The notes: generated by a model not told the origin, from the sequence alone. A stretch of 64,000 nucleotides of DNA from Verrucomicrobium sp. BvORR106 (GCF_000739655.1 NZ_BATR01000167.1:51882-115881); one strand, 5' to 3'; positions 1 to 11,559 are shown, numbered from the stretch's first letter. Translations and numbers: made by a program.

Positions 1-1503
1 CACAAGGTACTGCCCCTTGGGATTGCCTGCGACGTACTCACGCAGGGCCTTGCGGGTTTTCTGCGAGTCGTTCTGGAAGAAGTAACTCAGCGCGATGCGG
101 TACTCGGCCTCGTCTTTGTAGGCGGAGGTCTTGTTCAGGCTGATCAGTTCCTGGAAGGCAAGACGACAGTCGTCAAAACGTTGCGACTCGAAAAGCACCA
201 CACCCAGAAGGTAGTTAAGGCGCTCCTTGTCTGCATCCTTGGCCAGTTTGGCACGCTCGAACGCCTTGATGGCCGCTTCAATGTTGCCGCTTTCGAAGGC
301 CAGAGAGCCGAACATGTCCGTCACTTGCCCGATGTTCGCCCCCTCGGGGAACTCGTTCATGTACTTCTCACAGAGAAGATAGGCGCGGCCGGCGCGTTGC
401 AAACCCGCGTTGCAGACGATCATGCCAAAGAGGCAGCGATCACGATCCTTGTTGTCTTTGAAATCGTTGTAGATGGTCTGGAAAGCCAAAAGGGCCTCAT
501 ACATGCGCCCCATTTCATAGAAGCACTGGCCAAGCCGATAGATAATGGAGGCGTCGTAATCCTTGATCCCCTCAATGTCAGCGAGGACCTTTTTGTTGGT
601 GTCCAGCAGGGCCACAGCCTCTTCTTTGCTGAGCAGCTTGCCCATGAACTGCACCCGGCCACCTGCAGCAATCTGCGTCTGCCACTGCTCGATCTTTGCG
701 ATACGCGACTTCTGGATGGCGAGCAATTCGCCCTGGCGACGCATGCTCTGATACGCACGGAGAGCCTCGCCGTAGCGCTTCTGCTCCAGCATGGCATCAC
801 CCACTTGTTGCGAGAGCACGTTGAGCTGGACCACGCTCTCATCAGCGGAAGTTCCCGCGCGCAGTTTTTCCATCATCTGACCAGCCTTGTCCGTGTCGCC
901 CTTGCCCACGTATATCTCCGAGGCCATGAGGATGGCCTGCTGCTGCTCCGCAGAGGGCGTACCCGCCAGATCTTTGAGCACCACTTCAAGAATGCTCAGC
1001 GCCTCATCGGGCTGACCGGCCTTCTTGTGGTGATAAGCGATCATCAACCCCGCACGATCCCGGAGTTCCGGGACAGCCGCAGCTTCTTTGAGGGCCGCAA
1101 TCCCCTTTTCCGCATTCCCGCTGTTCAGATAGGCCTCGCCGACGGCGATCTTCGCATCATTGAGACTGTTGCTCTGCGGGAACTTCTTGATGAATTCCTC
1201 GAAGAACTTAATGGCTTCCGCCCACTGCTTAAGATTGAAGTGGGCTGCACCTTCAAGGTACATGACAGCTTCATAGTCTTTGTTGCTGGTGGCGGTGTGA
1301 ATGGCACCAATTTTTTGCAACGCAACATCGAAGCGACCCTGGCCAAATGCTGCCTGGGCCTCGCTGAAAAGGGTCTCCATTTCCTGTTCCTTATTCATCG
1401 GCGCGGTGGCCGGTGCTGCTGGAGGGGCAGGAGGAGGGGCTTGACCGCAGACGAGAGAGGCGGAACCAACGGAGAGGAAGGCGAGCAGGAAAAACGGTCT
1501 CAT
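1..1503 (-). CDS. Exported TPR-repeat protein, C-terminus outside the window
   Basis: The frame runs 501 codons from an ATG at 1503 to base 1 without a stop, so the protein continues beyond the window. It opens with a signal peptide (MRPFFLLAFLSVGSASLVCG, then QAPPPAPP), followed by a Pro/Ala linker. Helical repeats of TPR type follow, for example AHFNLKQWAEAIKFFEEFIK near residues 85-105, and further segments such as YRLGQCFYEMGRMYEALLAF and YLLGVVLFESQRFDDCRLAF. TPR proteins are scaffolds, and the signal peptide places this one in the periplasm or envelope. No enzymatic domain is visible. It is divergent from proB with about 250 bases between them. A 467-codon plus-strand frame covers the same DNA but is its antisense shadow. 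The TPR nature is well supported; the specific role is unknown. Confidence 0.85.
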   Translation of the reverse strand, partial: MRPFFLLAFLSVGSASLVCGQAPPPAPPAAPATAPMNKEQEMETLFSEAQAAFGQGRFDVALQKIGAIHTATSNKDYEAVMYLEGAAHFNLKQWAEAIKFFEEFIKKFPQSNSLNDAKIAVGEAYLNSGNAEKGIAALKEAAAVPELRDRAGLMIAYHHKKAGQPDEALSILEVVLKDLAGTPSAEQQQAILMASEIYVGKGDTDKAGQMMEKLRAGTSADESVVQLNVLSQQVGDAMLEQKRYGEALRAYQSMRRQGELLAIQKSRIAKIEQWQTQIAAGGRVQFMGKLLSKEEAVALLDTNKKVLADIEGIKDYDASIIYRLGQCFYEMGRMYEALLAFQTIYNDFKDNKDRDRCLFGMIVCNAGLQRAGRAYLLCEKYMNEFPEGANIGQVTDMFGSLAFESGNIEAAIKAFERAKLAKDADKERLNYLLGVVLFESQRFDDCRLAFQELISLNKTSAYKDEAEYRIALSYFFQNDSQKTRKALREYVAGNPKGQYLV

Positions 1504-1755
1504 AAGCGCACGGCCACTAGGGCGAACATCACAAATGGTAGTTTGCAAGATAGGGCGGGACATGGGCAAGGCTATTTTTCCTGAAAGAAAGCGATTTTTT
1601 CGCGCGCCCCTTCAGGGGACTTGAGCATTTCAAAACGAATGGCCCAGCAATTCATTAGAGACGAATTAGACTCCGATTAAGGAAAGTCACTCATTCTGCC
1701 TCCGCTTGCAAAGCGAGCCTGTCTCGCCCATGCTGCGGATTCCAAAAAATCAGTC

Positions 1756-2538
1756 ATGAGCGGCAGACGTGTCATCCTTAAGTTCGGCAGCGGCATCCTC
1801 ACACGCACAGATCGTGCAGAGATGGATGAGGAACAGTTGTGCAAGCTGGTACAGGCAATTGCTGAACTCAAGCGCCGCGGCCATGCCGTGGTTGTCGTGA
1901 GCAGCGGTGCTGTGGCGTCCGGCCTCAAGGCCATGGGCTTCCGGGAACGTCCCCAGGAGATCACGACCCTGCAGGCCTGTGCCGCAGTGGGCCAGACCTA
2001 CCTGATGCACACCTACCAGAGCTATCTTCGTGGCCATGGCCTCTACGTGGCGCAACTTTTGCTCACCCACGCCGACCTTGAGAGCAAAGAACGCGCAGAG
2101 AAAGTGAAGAACACTCTGCTGCGCCTGCTCGAGAACCCCAATGTGGTCCCCATCATCAACGAAAATGACTCGGTGGCGGTGGAAGAACTTCGTTTCGGCG
2201 ACAACGACAAGCTTTCCTCCCGAGTGGCTCAGCTTTGGGGCGCAGACCTGTTGATTCTTCTGACCAGCGTGCCTGGCCTGATGGATCTCAAGAGCGACGG
2301 CGCAGTCAACATCGTGCCGGTGGTGGAAGACGTGAACTCGGTCCTCCATCTGGCGCAAGAGGACAAGGGTGCCTTCTCCGTGGGTGGCATGGCTTCCAAA
2401 CTGCGCGCCGTGGCCGACGCGGTGGCTGGCAATGTGGAGTGCATCATCGCCTCTGGACGCCATCCGGAGCAGATCGCCGATCTCGTGGAAGGCAACGGCA
2501 CGGGAACTCGATTCCCCCTGCCCGCCTCCAAAGCCTGA
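1756..2538 (+). CDS. proB: Glutamate 5-kinase, short form without PUA domain
   Basis: This enzyme phosphorylates glutamate to gamma-glutamyl phosphate, the first step of proline synthesis, in the cytoplasm. The amino-acid-kinase fold is clear: VILKFGSGILT at the N-terminus, VVVVSSGAVASG near residue 45, PIINENDSVAVEELRFGDND near 132-150, and GGMASKLRAV near 211. It has 260 residues, about 100 fewer than the Escherichia coli type, because it stops after the kinase domain and lacks the C-terminal PUA domain. Such PUA-less forms occur in other bacteria. proA follows after 78 bases on the same strand, so the two are probably co-transcribed and supply successive pathway steps. The start is the first ATG of the conserved N-terminus; no strong ribosome binding site is visible. 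Confidence 0.95.
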   Translation: MSGRRVILKFGSGILTRTDRAEMDEEQLCKLVQAIAELKRRGHAVVVVSSGAVASGLKAMGFRERPQEITTLQACAAVGQTYLMHTYQSYLRGHGLYVAQLLLTHADLESKERAEKVKNTLLRLLENPNVVPIINENDSVAVEELRFGDNDKLSSRVAQLWGADLLILLTSVPGLMDLKSDGAVNIVPVVEDVNSVLHLAQEDKGAFSVGGMASKLRAVADAVAGNVECIIASGRHPEQIADLVEGNGTGTRFPLPASKA

Positions 2539-2616
2539 TCCCCTGCGTATCCCTCGCCGGGGAGAACTGTCTCTTTTCGTCTCTCCCCCGTCTCCAGTCC
2601 CGTCAAACACTGCTCA

Positions 2617-3885
2617 ATGTCCCAACCGTCCGACATCGCCAACGCCATCCTCGCCATGGGGGCCAAAGCCCGGGCAGCCTCCCATGAGCTGGTCAAACTG
2701 ACCACGGCCCAGAAAAACGATATCCTCCGCGCCATGGCAGCGGGAGTAAGGGAGCAGCGCGACAGCATCCTAGCAGCCAACGCTCAAGACATCGCAGCTG
2801 CAGAGCAGAAGGGCCTCAGCAAACCCATGGTGGATCGACTGCGGCTCGACCCAAAATCGCTGGAAGGCATCGCTGCAGCCATCGAGCAAGTGGCCGATCT
2901 GCCCGACCCCGTGGGAGAAGTGCTCGGAAAATGGACGCGCCCGAACGGTCTGGAGATGCAAAAGGTCCGGGTGCCGATCGGCGTGATCGGCATCATTTAC
3001 GAGTCCCGCCCGAACGTCACCAGTGACGCCGCCGTGCTTTGCTTCAAGACGGGCAACGCCACCATCTTGCGGGGTGGCTCGGAGGCCATCCACTCCAACA
3101 CCGCTCTAGCAGCAGCTTTGCAGGCGGGGGGTGAAAAGGCCGGACTTCCCCAGGACAGCATCCAGCTCATCCCCTTTACCGACCGGGAAAGCGTGGACCA
3201 TCTGGCCAAGATGGACCGCTATCTGGACCTGATCATCCCCCGCGGTGGGAAAGGACTGATCGAGCGGGTGGTCCAAGCCGCCCGTATGCCCGTGATCAAA
3301 CACTATGACGGAGTCTGTCACGTCTATGTGCACCACACGGCAAGCCACGAGATGGCCGCCAATCTGATTCTGAACGGCAAGTGCCAGAAACCCAGCGCCT
3401 GCAATGCGGTGGAAACGGTGTTGGTGGACCGCGAAGGTGCCGAAGGATTCTACGCCACCCTTCGGGAAATCTTGGGACCGCGTGGTGTCGAAGTCCGGGG
3501 CGATGCCGAGGTTCTCGCTGTCTGGCCGGGCGCCAAACCGGCCACCGAAGAAGACTGGAGCACGGAATACTTGGACCAGATTCTCTCCATCAAAACCGTT
3601 TCAGGGGCCGACGAAGCCATCCAGCACATCAACACCTACGGCTCCCACCACACGGACGTCATCGTTTCCGAAGATGCCGCGTTGGCCGGCCGGTTCCAAC
3701 ACGAAGTGGACTCCGCCGTGGTGCTCTGGAACGCAAGCACCCGTTTTAACGACGGCGGCGAGTTCGGATTCGGTGCAGAGATCGGCATCAGCACGGACAA
3801 GCTGCACGCCCGCGGCCCGATGGGCTTGGCAGAGCTCTGTAGCTACAAGTATCTGGTCAACGGCACCGGCCAGGTGCGCCTTTGA
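2617..3885 (+). CDS. proA: Gamma-glutamyl phosphate reductase
   Basis: This enzyme reduces gamma-glutamyl phosphate with NADPH to glutamate semialdehyde, the second step of proline synthesis. At 422 residues it is full length. Visible family motifs are VPIGVIGIIYESRPNVTSDA near residues 120-140, GNATILRGGSEA near 148, the catalytic-cysteine segment SACNAVETVLVD with Cys262 as the expected nucleophile, and the C-terminal GFGAEIGISTDKLHARGPMG. It follows proB by 78 bases in the same direction, giving the common proBA order. No frameshift or missing residue is apparent. Confidence 0.97.
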   Translation: MSQPSDIANAILAMGAKARAASHELVKLTTAQKNDILRAMAAGVREQRDSILAANAQDIAAAEQKGLSKPMVDRLRLDPKSLEGIAAAIEQVADLPDPVGEVLGKWTRPNGLEMQKVRVPIGVIGIIYESRPNVTSDAAVLCFKTGNATILRGGSEAIHSNTALAAALQAGGEKAGLPQDSIQLIPFTDRESVDHLAKMDRYLDLIIPRGGKGLIERVVQAARMPVIKHYDGVCHVYVHHTASHEMAANLILNGKCQKPSACNAVETVLVDREGAEGFYATLREILGPRGVEVRGDAEVLAVWPGAKPATEEDWSTEYLDQILSIKTVSGADEAIQHINTYGSHHTDVIVSEDAALAGRFQHEVDSAVVLWNASTRFNDGGEFGFGAEIGISTDKLHARGPMGLAELCSYKYLVNGTGQVRL

Positions 3886-3959
3886 TTTCAGGCATTTGCT
3901 CCGGCCTGCCAAAAGCAAATTTCCCAGAAACATCCACGCATGCCTTTCGTCTGGAAGGC

Positions 3960-5402
3960 ATGCGTTTTTCTTTGTCGAAACCCCTCTGTGCCGCCCTGTC
4001 GCTGGCGGGCGCGATTCTCAGTTTATCCCAGGCCTCTCTCCAAGCTCAAGATGCGGCCCCCAAGCAACCCAATGTACTGTTCATCGCAGTGGATGACCTG
4101 AATCATTGGGTCGGTTATTTGGGCCGTAACATGCAGAGCAAGACGCCCAATCTGGATCGTCTTGCGGCGATGGGAACCCGCTTCACCCGCAGCTACTGCG
4201 CCTCCCCCTCTTGCAATCCGTCGCGGGCCGCTCTCATGACGGGCCTCCGCCCCTCGACCTCTGGCATCTACGACAACGATGACGACTGGCGCCCGGTCAT
4301 CCCGGAAGAGAAGACACTTCCCACCACCTTCCGCAAAGCGGGTTACGAGGTGTTGGGCTCTGGGAAGATCTACCACGGTGGATTCGACCGAAAGAGCGAG
4401 TGGAATGAATACCCTGCCGAAAAGAAGAATGACCCGAAACCCACAGGCAACGACGGCGTGGGCGGGATCAAATTCGCCCCGTTGGACTGCAAAGATGAGG
4501 ATTTGAGCGACTGGCAGATCGCAGATTACGCCATCGAGCAGCTCGGAAAAAAACACGATCGCCCAGTATTCATCGCCTGCGGTCTGCACAAGCCTCACAT
4601 GCCGTGGAATGTGCCTCAGAAGTACTACGACCTGCACCCGCTGGACAAGATCGAACTCCCGCCTCACATCGAGGGCGATCTCACTGATGTACCCCCGGCC
4701 GGCGTGCGCATGGCTGGCCCAAATGGGGACCACGCCAAGATGCTGGCCAGCGGACGCTGGAAGGAGGCGGTCCAGGGCTATCTGGCGGCCATCAGCTACA
4801 CAGACATGAACATCGGCCGTCTGCTGGACGCCTATGAAAAATCCCCCATGCGGGACAACACCATCATCGTCTTCTGGGGAGACCATGGCTGGCATCTGGG
4901 TGAGAAAGAGCACTGGCGGAAGTTCGCCCTCTGGGAGGAGAGCACTCGTGCGCCCCTCCTGTGGGTAGTGCCCGGCCTGACCAAACCGGGCAGCGTCTGC
5001 GAACGCACGGTGGACTTCATGAGCCTGTACCCCACCCTGTGTGACCTGAGCGGCATCCCCGTGCCTGCCCATGTAGAAGGGAAAAGCATCAAGTCTCTGC
5101 TGCAAAATCCCACGGCAGAATGGGCCACCCCGGCCCTGACCACCTACAAGTTCGGCAACCACACCGTGCGCAGCGAGGGCTGGCGCTACACGCGGTACGA
5201 GAACGGCGACGAAGAGCTCTACGACGAAACCAAGGATCCGCTGGAACATACGAACCTGGCTGGGGATGCCCGCTATGCGGAGCAAAAGGCGCAGCTGGCC
5301 CAGTGGTTGCCCAAGACCAATCAGGCGGATGCCAATGGCCGCACGGGCAATGGAGGCGGCGGGAAAGGCAAGAAGAAGGCCGCCTCAACTGAAGCAGACT
5401 GA
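3960..5402 (+). CDS. Secreted Cys-type sulfatase, iduronate-2-sulfatase-like
   Basis: This is a type I sulfatase hydrolysing sulfate esters, probably on a sulfated polysaccharide or glycosaminoglycan. The N-terminus PNVLFIAVDDLNHWVG carries the metal-binding Asp pair. CNPSR (Cys85 counted from this start) is the C-x-P-S-R sequence converted to formylglycine. FWGDHGWHLGEKEHW with FALWEESTRAPL near residues 305-335 is typical of the iduronate-2-sulfatase/choline-sulfatase branch. The frame is open from 3882, but the ATG at 3960 starts a clean signal peptide (MRFSLSKPLCAALSLAGAIL), so I chose it. The tail is Gly/Lys-rich and low in complexity. It lies 74 bases after proA, probably without a functional link. 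The maturase (FGE or anSME) is not in the window. The exact substrate cannot be told from sequence. Confidence 0.92.
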   Translation: MRFSLSKPLCAALSLAGAILSLSQASLQAQDAAPKQPNVLFIAVDDLNHWVGYLGRNMQSKTPNLDRLAAMGTRFTRSYCASPSCNPSRAALMTGLRPSTSGIYDNDDDWRPVIPEEKTLPTTFRKAGYEVLGSGKIYHGGFDRKSEWNEYPAEKKNDPKPTGNDGVGGIKFAPLDCKDEDLSDWQIADYAIEQLGKKHDRPVFIACGLHKPHMPWNVPQKYYDLHPLDKIELPPHIEGDLTDVPPAGVRMAGPNGDHAKMLASGRWKEAVQGYLAAISYTDMNIGRLLDAYEKSPMRDNTIIVFWGDHGWHLGEKEHWRKFALWEESTRAPLLWVVPGLTKPGSVCERTVDFMSLYPTLCDLSGIPVPAHVEGKSIKSLLQNPTAEWATPALTTYKFGNHTVRSEGWRYTRYENGDEELYDETKDPLEHTNLAGDARYAEQKAQLAQWLPKTNQADANGRTGNGGGGKGKKKAASTEAD

Positions 5403-5423
5403 TCTTCAGCCTGCGTATTTCAT

Positions 5424-5453
5424 CTGGTGGTTGGCATGCGCGCCAACCACCAG
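5424..5453. terminator. Perfect 12-bp hairpin between convergent genes
   Basis: CTGGTGGTTGGC and its exact complement flank a 6-base loop. It sits between the ends of the sulfatase gene (plus) and the RidA-family gene (minus), where a shared transcription end is expected. Neither strand has a U-run after the stem, so it is not a textbook intrinsic terminator. Confidence 0.55.
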
Positions 5454-5488
5454 CGTGCTCGCTATGAGCGGCAGAGAAGGCCGAGCTG

Positions 5489-5983
5489 TTAGATGTCGTC
5501 TACCATCTGGTCGGACGATGACAGGTTGATCTCGAAAATAACTTCGATCTCGACCGCAATATTTCCCGGAAGCGGGCCCATGCCGACGGCACTGCGAGCC
5601 CCGATTCCGTTGTCCTTGCCCCAGATCTCCGCAAACAGCTCACTGCAGCCGTTGATGACCTTGGGATGATCATAGAAGTCTGGAGCAGAGTTCACCATGC
5701 CCAAGACTTTGATCACCCGCTTCACAGCGTCGAGAGAGCCCAGCTGCTTGCGGAGCGTCGCGAGGATGGCCAGCCCGACCTGACGAGCGGCCGCGTGCCC
5801 TTCTTCGAGCGTCAAGTCAGCCCCCACTCTGCCAACGATCAGCGAGCCATCCGTCTGAATCGGACCGTGGCCGGACACATAAGCTTTATTGCCAGCGATC
5901 ACGAGTGGCTTGTACACGGCCACCGGAGTGGGCGCAGGGGGGAGAGCGACGTTCAATTGCAAAAGATTGGCTTCAGCTGACAT
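5489..5983 (-). CDS. RidA/YjgF/YER057c-family protein
   Basis: The protein has 164 residues from the ATG at 5983 and shows the long variant of the RidA fold: an N-terminal VYKPLVIAGNKAYVSGHGPI segment, a central RQVGLAILATLRKQLGSLDAVKRVIKV-like helix region, and a C-terminal ARSAVGMGPLPGNIAVEIEV segment with the Arg that binds carboxylates in this family. RidA proteins deaminate reactive 2-aminoacrylate and related enamines in the cytoplasm; subfamily members differ in substrate, so the exact reaction here is open. The frame is open upstream to 6181, but that extension is low-complexity Arg/Gly-rich sequence and is unlikely to be translated. The gene is convergent with the sulfatase and divergent from the VanZ-like gene. 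Confidence 0.85.
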   Translation of the reverse strand: MSAEANLLQLNVALPPAPTPVAVYKPLVIAGNKAYVSGHGPIQTDGSLIVGRVGADLTLEEGHAAARQVGLAILATLRKQLGSLDAVKRVIKVLGMVNSAPDFYDHPKVINGCSELFAEIWGKDNGIGARSAVGMGPLPGNIAVEIEVIFEINLSSSDQMVDDI

Positions 5984-6138
5984 GTCCGCAGAAAAGCAAA
6001 AATGCCGGGCTGAGTAAAGCATGGCGCAGGGCAGAAACACGATTTCACCCAGCGACAGTCCTCGAACCGGAGGCGCCCCTTCATCGGGCGCAGCGGATTC
6101 TTCATTTGCACCCCGCCTCATGCCGCCGTTCTTGAGGG

Positions 6139-8570
<2,432 letters not shown>

Positions 8571-8610
8571 TTTTTGTCCCAAGGTGGGCTATACCACCTA
8601 TGGACAAAAA
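8571..8610. repeat. 40-bp interrupted palindrome between ligA and the permease gene
   Basis: Outer arms TTTTTGTCC and GGACAAAAA enclose inner arms AGGTGG and CCACCT around the loop GCTATA. The only mismatches are two positions per arm between the stems. It begins immediately after the ligA stop and ends 53 bases before the permease start. Because the T-run precedes rather than follows the stem on either strand, it is not a standard intrinsic terminator; a protein-binding operator is an alternative. Confidence 0.5.
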
Positions 8611-8663
8611 TGTTACGGTGTTTCTCTTTTCTCATGCACGAATCCTGCTCCTGTTGAGGGAGC

Positions 8664-10265
8664 ATGAGATTGTTTTCAATTGGCAATATTACAAAGGGTG
8701 ATCTAGACGGCTTTTTTGGTCTTTTTATCGATAATTTGCTTCAGCTCCTGCTGATTTTCACCCTTTGCCCGCTGTTTTGCGGGATGTCGCATGCGGAGGT
8801 CACCACAAAGGTGCTTCCGGGTGCAGCGATCTCGATTCTGGTCGGGAACATCTTCTTCGCGGTGCAGGCATGGCTGCTGGCGAAGAAAGAGAACCGGAGT
8901 GATGTGACTGCGATGCCCTACGGCATCAACACGGTGAGCCTGATCGCCTACATTGTCTTCATCATGGCACCCGTGTACCGGCAGACGCAGGACGCGAGCC
9001 TGGCATGGAAGGCGGGTCTGCTGGCCTGTCTCGTGAGCGGTCTGATGGAGCTGGTGGCAGCGCTCTTTGGAGGTTGGCTACGCCAGCACACCCCACGGGC
9101 GGCACTGCTGTCCACTCTGGCAGGGATCGCGATTACCTTCATTGCCATGGGGTTCGTCTTCCAGGCCTTCGCCAACCCGGCAATTGGTTTGCTCCCCTTG
9201 CTCATCATCATTCTGGGGTATGCTGGCAAGGTGAAGCTGCCACTAGGGCTGCCGGCGGGGTTTGTGGCAGTGGTGATCGGCACGGTGCTGGCCTGGATCT
9301 TGCGCGGCTTTGGCGTACTGCCCATGCCCCTCCCCGCCGAGGGCGGTGCCCTCGGCTTTCACCCTCCGCTTTGGTATGGGGGAGAGCTGTATGAGTTCCT
9401 GATAACGCCTGTCGGTTGGGGTTACCTGTCGGTGATCATCCCCATGGGGCTTTTCAACATCATCGGCTCGCTCCAGTGCCTGGAGAGTGCTGAGGCGGCG
9501 GGTGACCGGTACTCCACCACCACATCGCTATGCGCCAACGGCGTGGGAAGCATCATAGCGGCATGTCTGGGAAGTCCATTCGCGACCACGCTCTACATCG
9601 GCCACCCGGGGTGGAAGGCCATGGGGGCACGTTGGAGCTACTCTTGGCTGAACGGCGTGGTGATCTGCGCCATCGCGTTGTTTGGTGCCGTGGGCGATGT
9701 GCTTCGATTTGTCCCACTGGAAGTGAGCTTGGGCATCCTGCTCTGGATCGGTCTGGTCATCACCGCTCAGGCGTTCCAGGCCAGCCCTAGCCACCATGCC
9801 GTGGCAGTTGCGGCCGGCCTGGCCCCTTCCATGGCAGCATGGCTGCTGGTCCAGATCCAAGAGACCCTGCGGGTGGCGGGCAAAACACTCTACGACACGG
9901 TGGATCTCTTCGGCTCGGCCCTGCACGTGAGAGGTGTCATCGCCCTGAGCCAGGGTTTCATTGTCACCTCGATCGTGTACTCCGCTGTGATCGCCTTTGT
10001 CATCGACCGGAAATACCGCGAGGCAGCCGCGTGGATGTTGGCGGCGGCCATTCTCTCGGCCATCGGCCTGATGCACGCGTACAAGCTGACCCCTAACGGC
10101 GTGGAGAATCAGTTCGGCTGGTTTGCCGCCCCAGAATTCGCGATCGTCTATGCGGTGGCGGCAGGCCTGCTGTGGCTGCTGGCAAGACGCCCGCAGACCA
10201 CGACCGGCTTCGTGGCGGTGACGGGCCCGGACAACAAGATCCGGATCACCGCACGCTCCAACTGA
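8664..10265 (+). CDS. NCS2-family xanthine/uracil-type permease
   Basis: A 533-residue integral membrane protein with about 12-14 hydrophobic segments. Family-like features are the DVTAMPYGINTVSL loop near residue 80, the GLFNIIGSLQCLESAEAAGD segment near 260 corresponding to the substrate-site helix, and NGVGSIIAACLGSPFATTLY near 295. NCS2 carriers move nucleobases or related compounds by proton or sodium symport; AzgA-like and xanthine/uracil branches cannot be separated here. A GAGGGAG sequence just before the ATG is a credible ribosome binding site. Its stop lies 16 bases from the stop of the convergent PQQ-repeat gene. The palindrome at 8571-8610 may regulate it. Confidence 0.8.
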   Translation: MRLFSIGNITKGDLDGFFGLFIDNLLQLLLIFTLCPLFCGMSHAEVTTKVLPGAAISILVGNIFFAVQAWLLAKKENRSDVTAMPYGINTVSLIAYIVFIMAPVYRQTQDASLAWKAGLLACLVSGLMELVAALFGGWLRQHTPRAALLSTLAGIAITFIAMGFVFQAFANPAIGLLPLLIIILGYAGKVKLPLGLPAGFVAVVIGTVLAWILRGFGVLPMPLPAEGGALGFHPPLWYGGELYEFLITPVGWGYLSVIIPMGLFNIIGSLQCLESAEAAGDRYSTTTSLCANGVGSIIAACLGSPFATTLYIGHPGWKAMGARWSYSWLNGVVICAIALFGAVGDVLRFVPLEVSLGILLWIGLVITAQAFQASPSHHAVAVAAGLAPSMAAWLLVQIQETLRVAGKTLYDTVDLFGSALHVRGVIALSQGFIVTSIVYSAVIAFVIDRKYREAAAWMLAAAILSAIGLMHAYKLTPNGVENQFGWFAAPEFAIVYAVAAGLLWLLARRPQTTTGFVAVTGPDNKIRITARSN

Positions 10266-10281
10266 TTTCGCGCTGCGCCAA

Positions 10282-11559
10282 TCAAGGCACCGTCACAGCC
10301 TTGGCCCCAAGAGCCCAGAGAGAGGTGTCTGTGCGCACGTACACCCGGCCATGCCCGATGGCCGGCGTGGCGTTGATGGGCCCATCCAGTTTGTTGGTCC
10401 CCAGGATCTCAAACTGAGGTCCCGCCTTGACCACCACGACGTCTCCCGTTTGGGAACTGCAATAGATCTTGCCGTCTGCTGCGACAGGGCTGGAGAAGTA
10501 CTTGGTGCTGCGACCCTGGGTACCGATGACACGCTCGTTGTACACTTCCTCACCCGTCTCCAGCTTGACGCACTTCAAGATGCCGCCGTCGCCGAGGAGG
10601 TACATCAGATCGCCAATGACCAAGGGGGTCGGCACGTAGGGAATGCCCATGACGAGGCGGTACAGTTCTGTCGGCTTGTCCGCGCCGAGCTTGAGCACGG
10701 CCGATTCCTTGCCGCCGCCGCCAGACCCCATGGTGCCAAAGATGATGTCCTTGGCATACGCAAATGAACCGACACTGCGCTGGGTGAAGCCGGGATTGTG
10801 CTGCCAGGTCATCTTGCCCGTGGCGGCGTCCACGCCGAAGAATCCGCTGGTAGTATCGGCCATGATGAACTCGCTCCCTTTGGCAGTCTTCCGCACCAAG
10901 GGGGTGCTGTAGGGATTTTTGCTGTTGGGCAGCGGCAGCTTCCACTTGGTGTTGCCCGTGGCCACGTCCAACCCCAGCAGGCAGCTAGTACCCCCGCCAT
11001 CTCCCTCGGGGAGCTCTGATTCACAACGGACGAGCATGACCCCTTCCGCCACCACCGCGGACGCCCCGGAGCCATGCTCATGAACATACGGTGCGAGGTT
11101 CTCCTTCCGCCAGACAAGCTTCCCTTGGTGATCCAAGGCAAGCGCCTCCACCGCGTCACCATTCGTCCAGTTCACGTAGATGCGCTCGGCATCGACAAAC
11201 GGCGTTGAGGAAGCGAAGGCATTGAACTTGTGCTGCTTGTGAGGGTGGTACGGCACCTCGAACTTCCAAGCCACTGAGCCATCCGAGGCATTGAGGCACT
11301 CGACAGCGCGCTTCCCCTCCCCGGTCTCAGCGGTGAGGATGACCTTATCCTTCCACAACACGGGAGACGACCAGCCCGGCCCGACCGCAACCTTCCAGGC
11401 TGTGTTGGCTCCCTCAAAGGTGGCAGGCAGATTGGTCGCATCGGCAACGCCGCTGCCGTTGGGCCCACGAAAACGGGACCACTCCTCGGCCCGGACTCCC
11501 ATAGGTGCGAAGGTCACGGCAGAAAGGGTAAGCAAGGGGAGCAGCAACGAACGGTTCAT
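10282..11559 (-). CDS. Exported PQQ-repeat beta-propeller protein
   Basis: The protein has 425 residues with a signal peptide (MNRSLLLPLLTLSAVTFAPM, cleavage near VRAEE), then WSRFRGPNGSG, a start motif common in planctomycete and verrucomicrobial PQQ-like proteins. Repeats of propeller type follow: LNASDGSVAWKFEVP, LDVATGNTKWKLPLP, VDAATGKMTWQHNPG and VKLETGEEVYNERV. Such proteins resemble quinoprotein dehydrogenases and BamB, but no PQQ-binding residues or catalytic site can be assigned, so a scaffold or binding role is equally possible. It is divergent from the cytochrome c protein gene at 11731, and both may serve periplasmic redox work. Confidence 0.85.
   Translation of the reverse strand: MNRSLLLPLLTLSAVTFAPMGVRAEEWSRFRGPNGSGVADATNLPATFEGANTAWKVAVGPGWSSPVLWKDKVILTAETGEGKRAVECLNASDGSVAWKFEVPYHPHKQHKFNAFASSTPFVDAERIYVNWTNGDAVEALALDHQGKLVWRKENLAPYVHEHGSGASAVVAEGVMLVRCESELPEGDGGGTSCLLGLDVATGNTKWKLPLPNSKNPYSTPLVRKTAKGSEFIMADTTSGFFGVDAATGKMTWQHNPGFTQRSVGSFAYAKDIIFGTMGSGGGGKESAVLKLGADKPTELYRLVMGIPYVPTPLVIGDLMYLLGDGGILKCVKLETGEEVYNERVIGTQGRSTKYFSSPVAADGKIYCSSQTGDVVVVKAGPQFEILGTNKLDGPINATPAIGHGRVYVRTDTSLWALGAKAVTVP

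Noticed and set aside
181..1584. 467-codon plus-strand frame antisense to the TPR gene
   Set aside because: The minus strand encodes a clear signal peptide and TPR repeats across the same bases; the plus-strand translation has no family features.
4023..5285. 420-codon minus-strand frame antisense to the sulfatase
   Set aside because: The plus strand has the full sulfatase motif set; the antisense product has no recognisable features.
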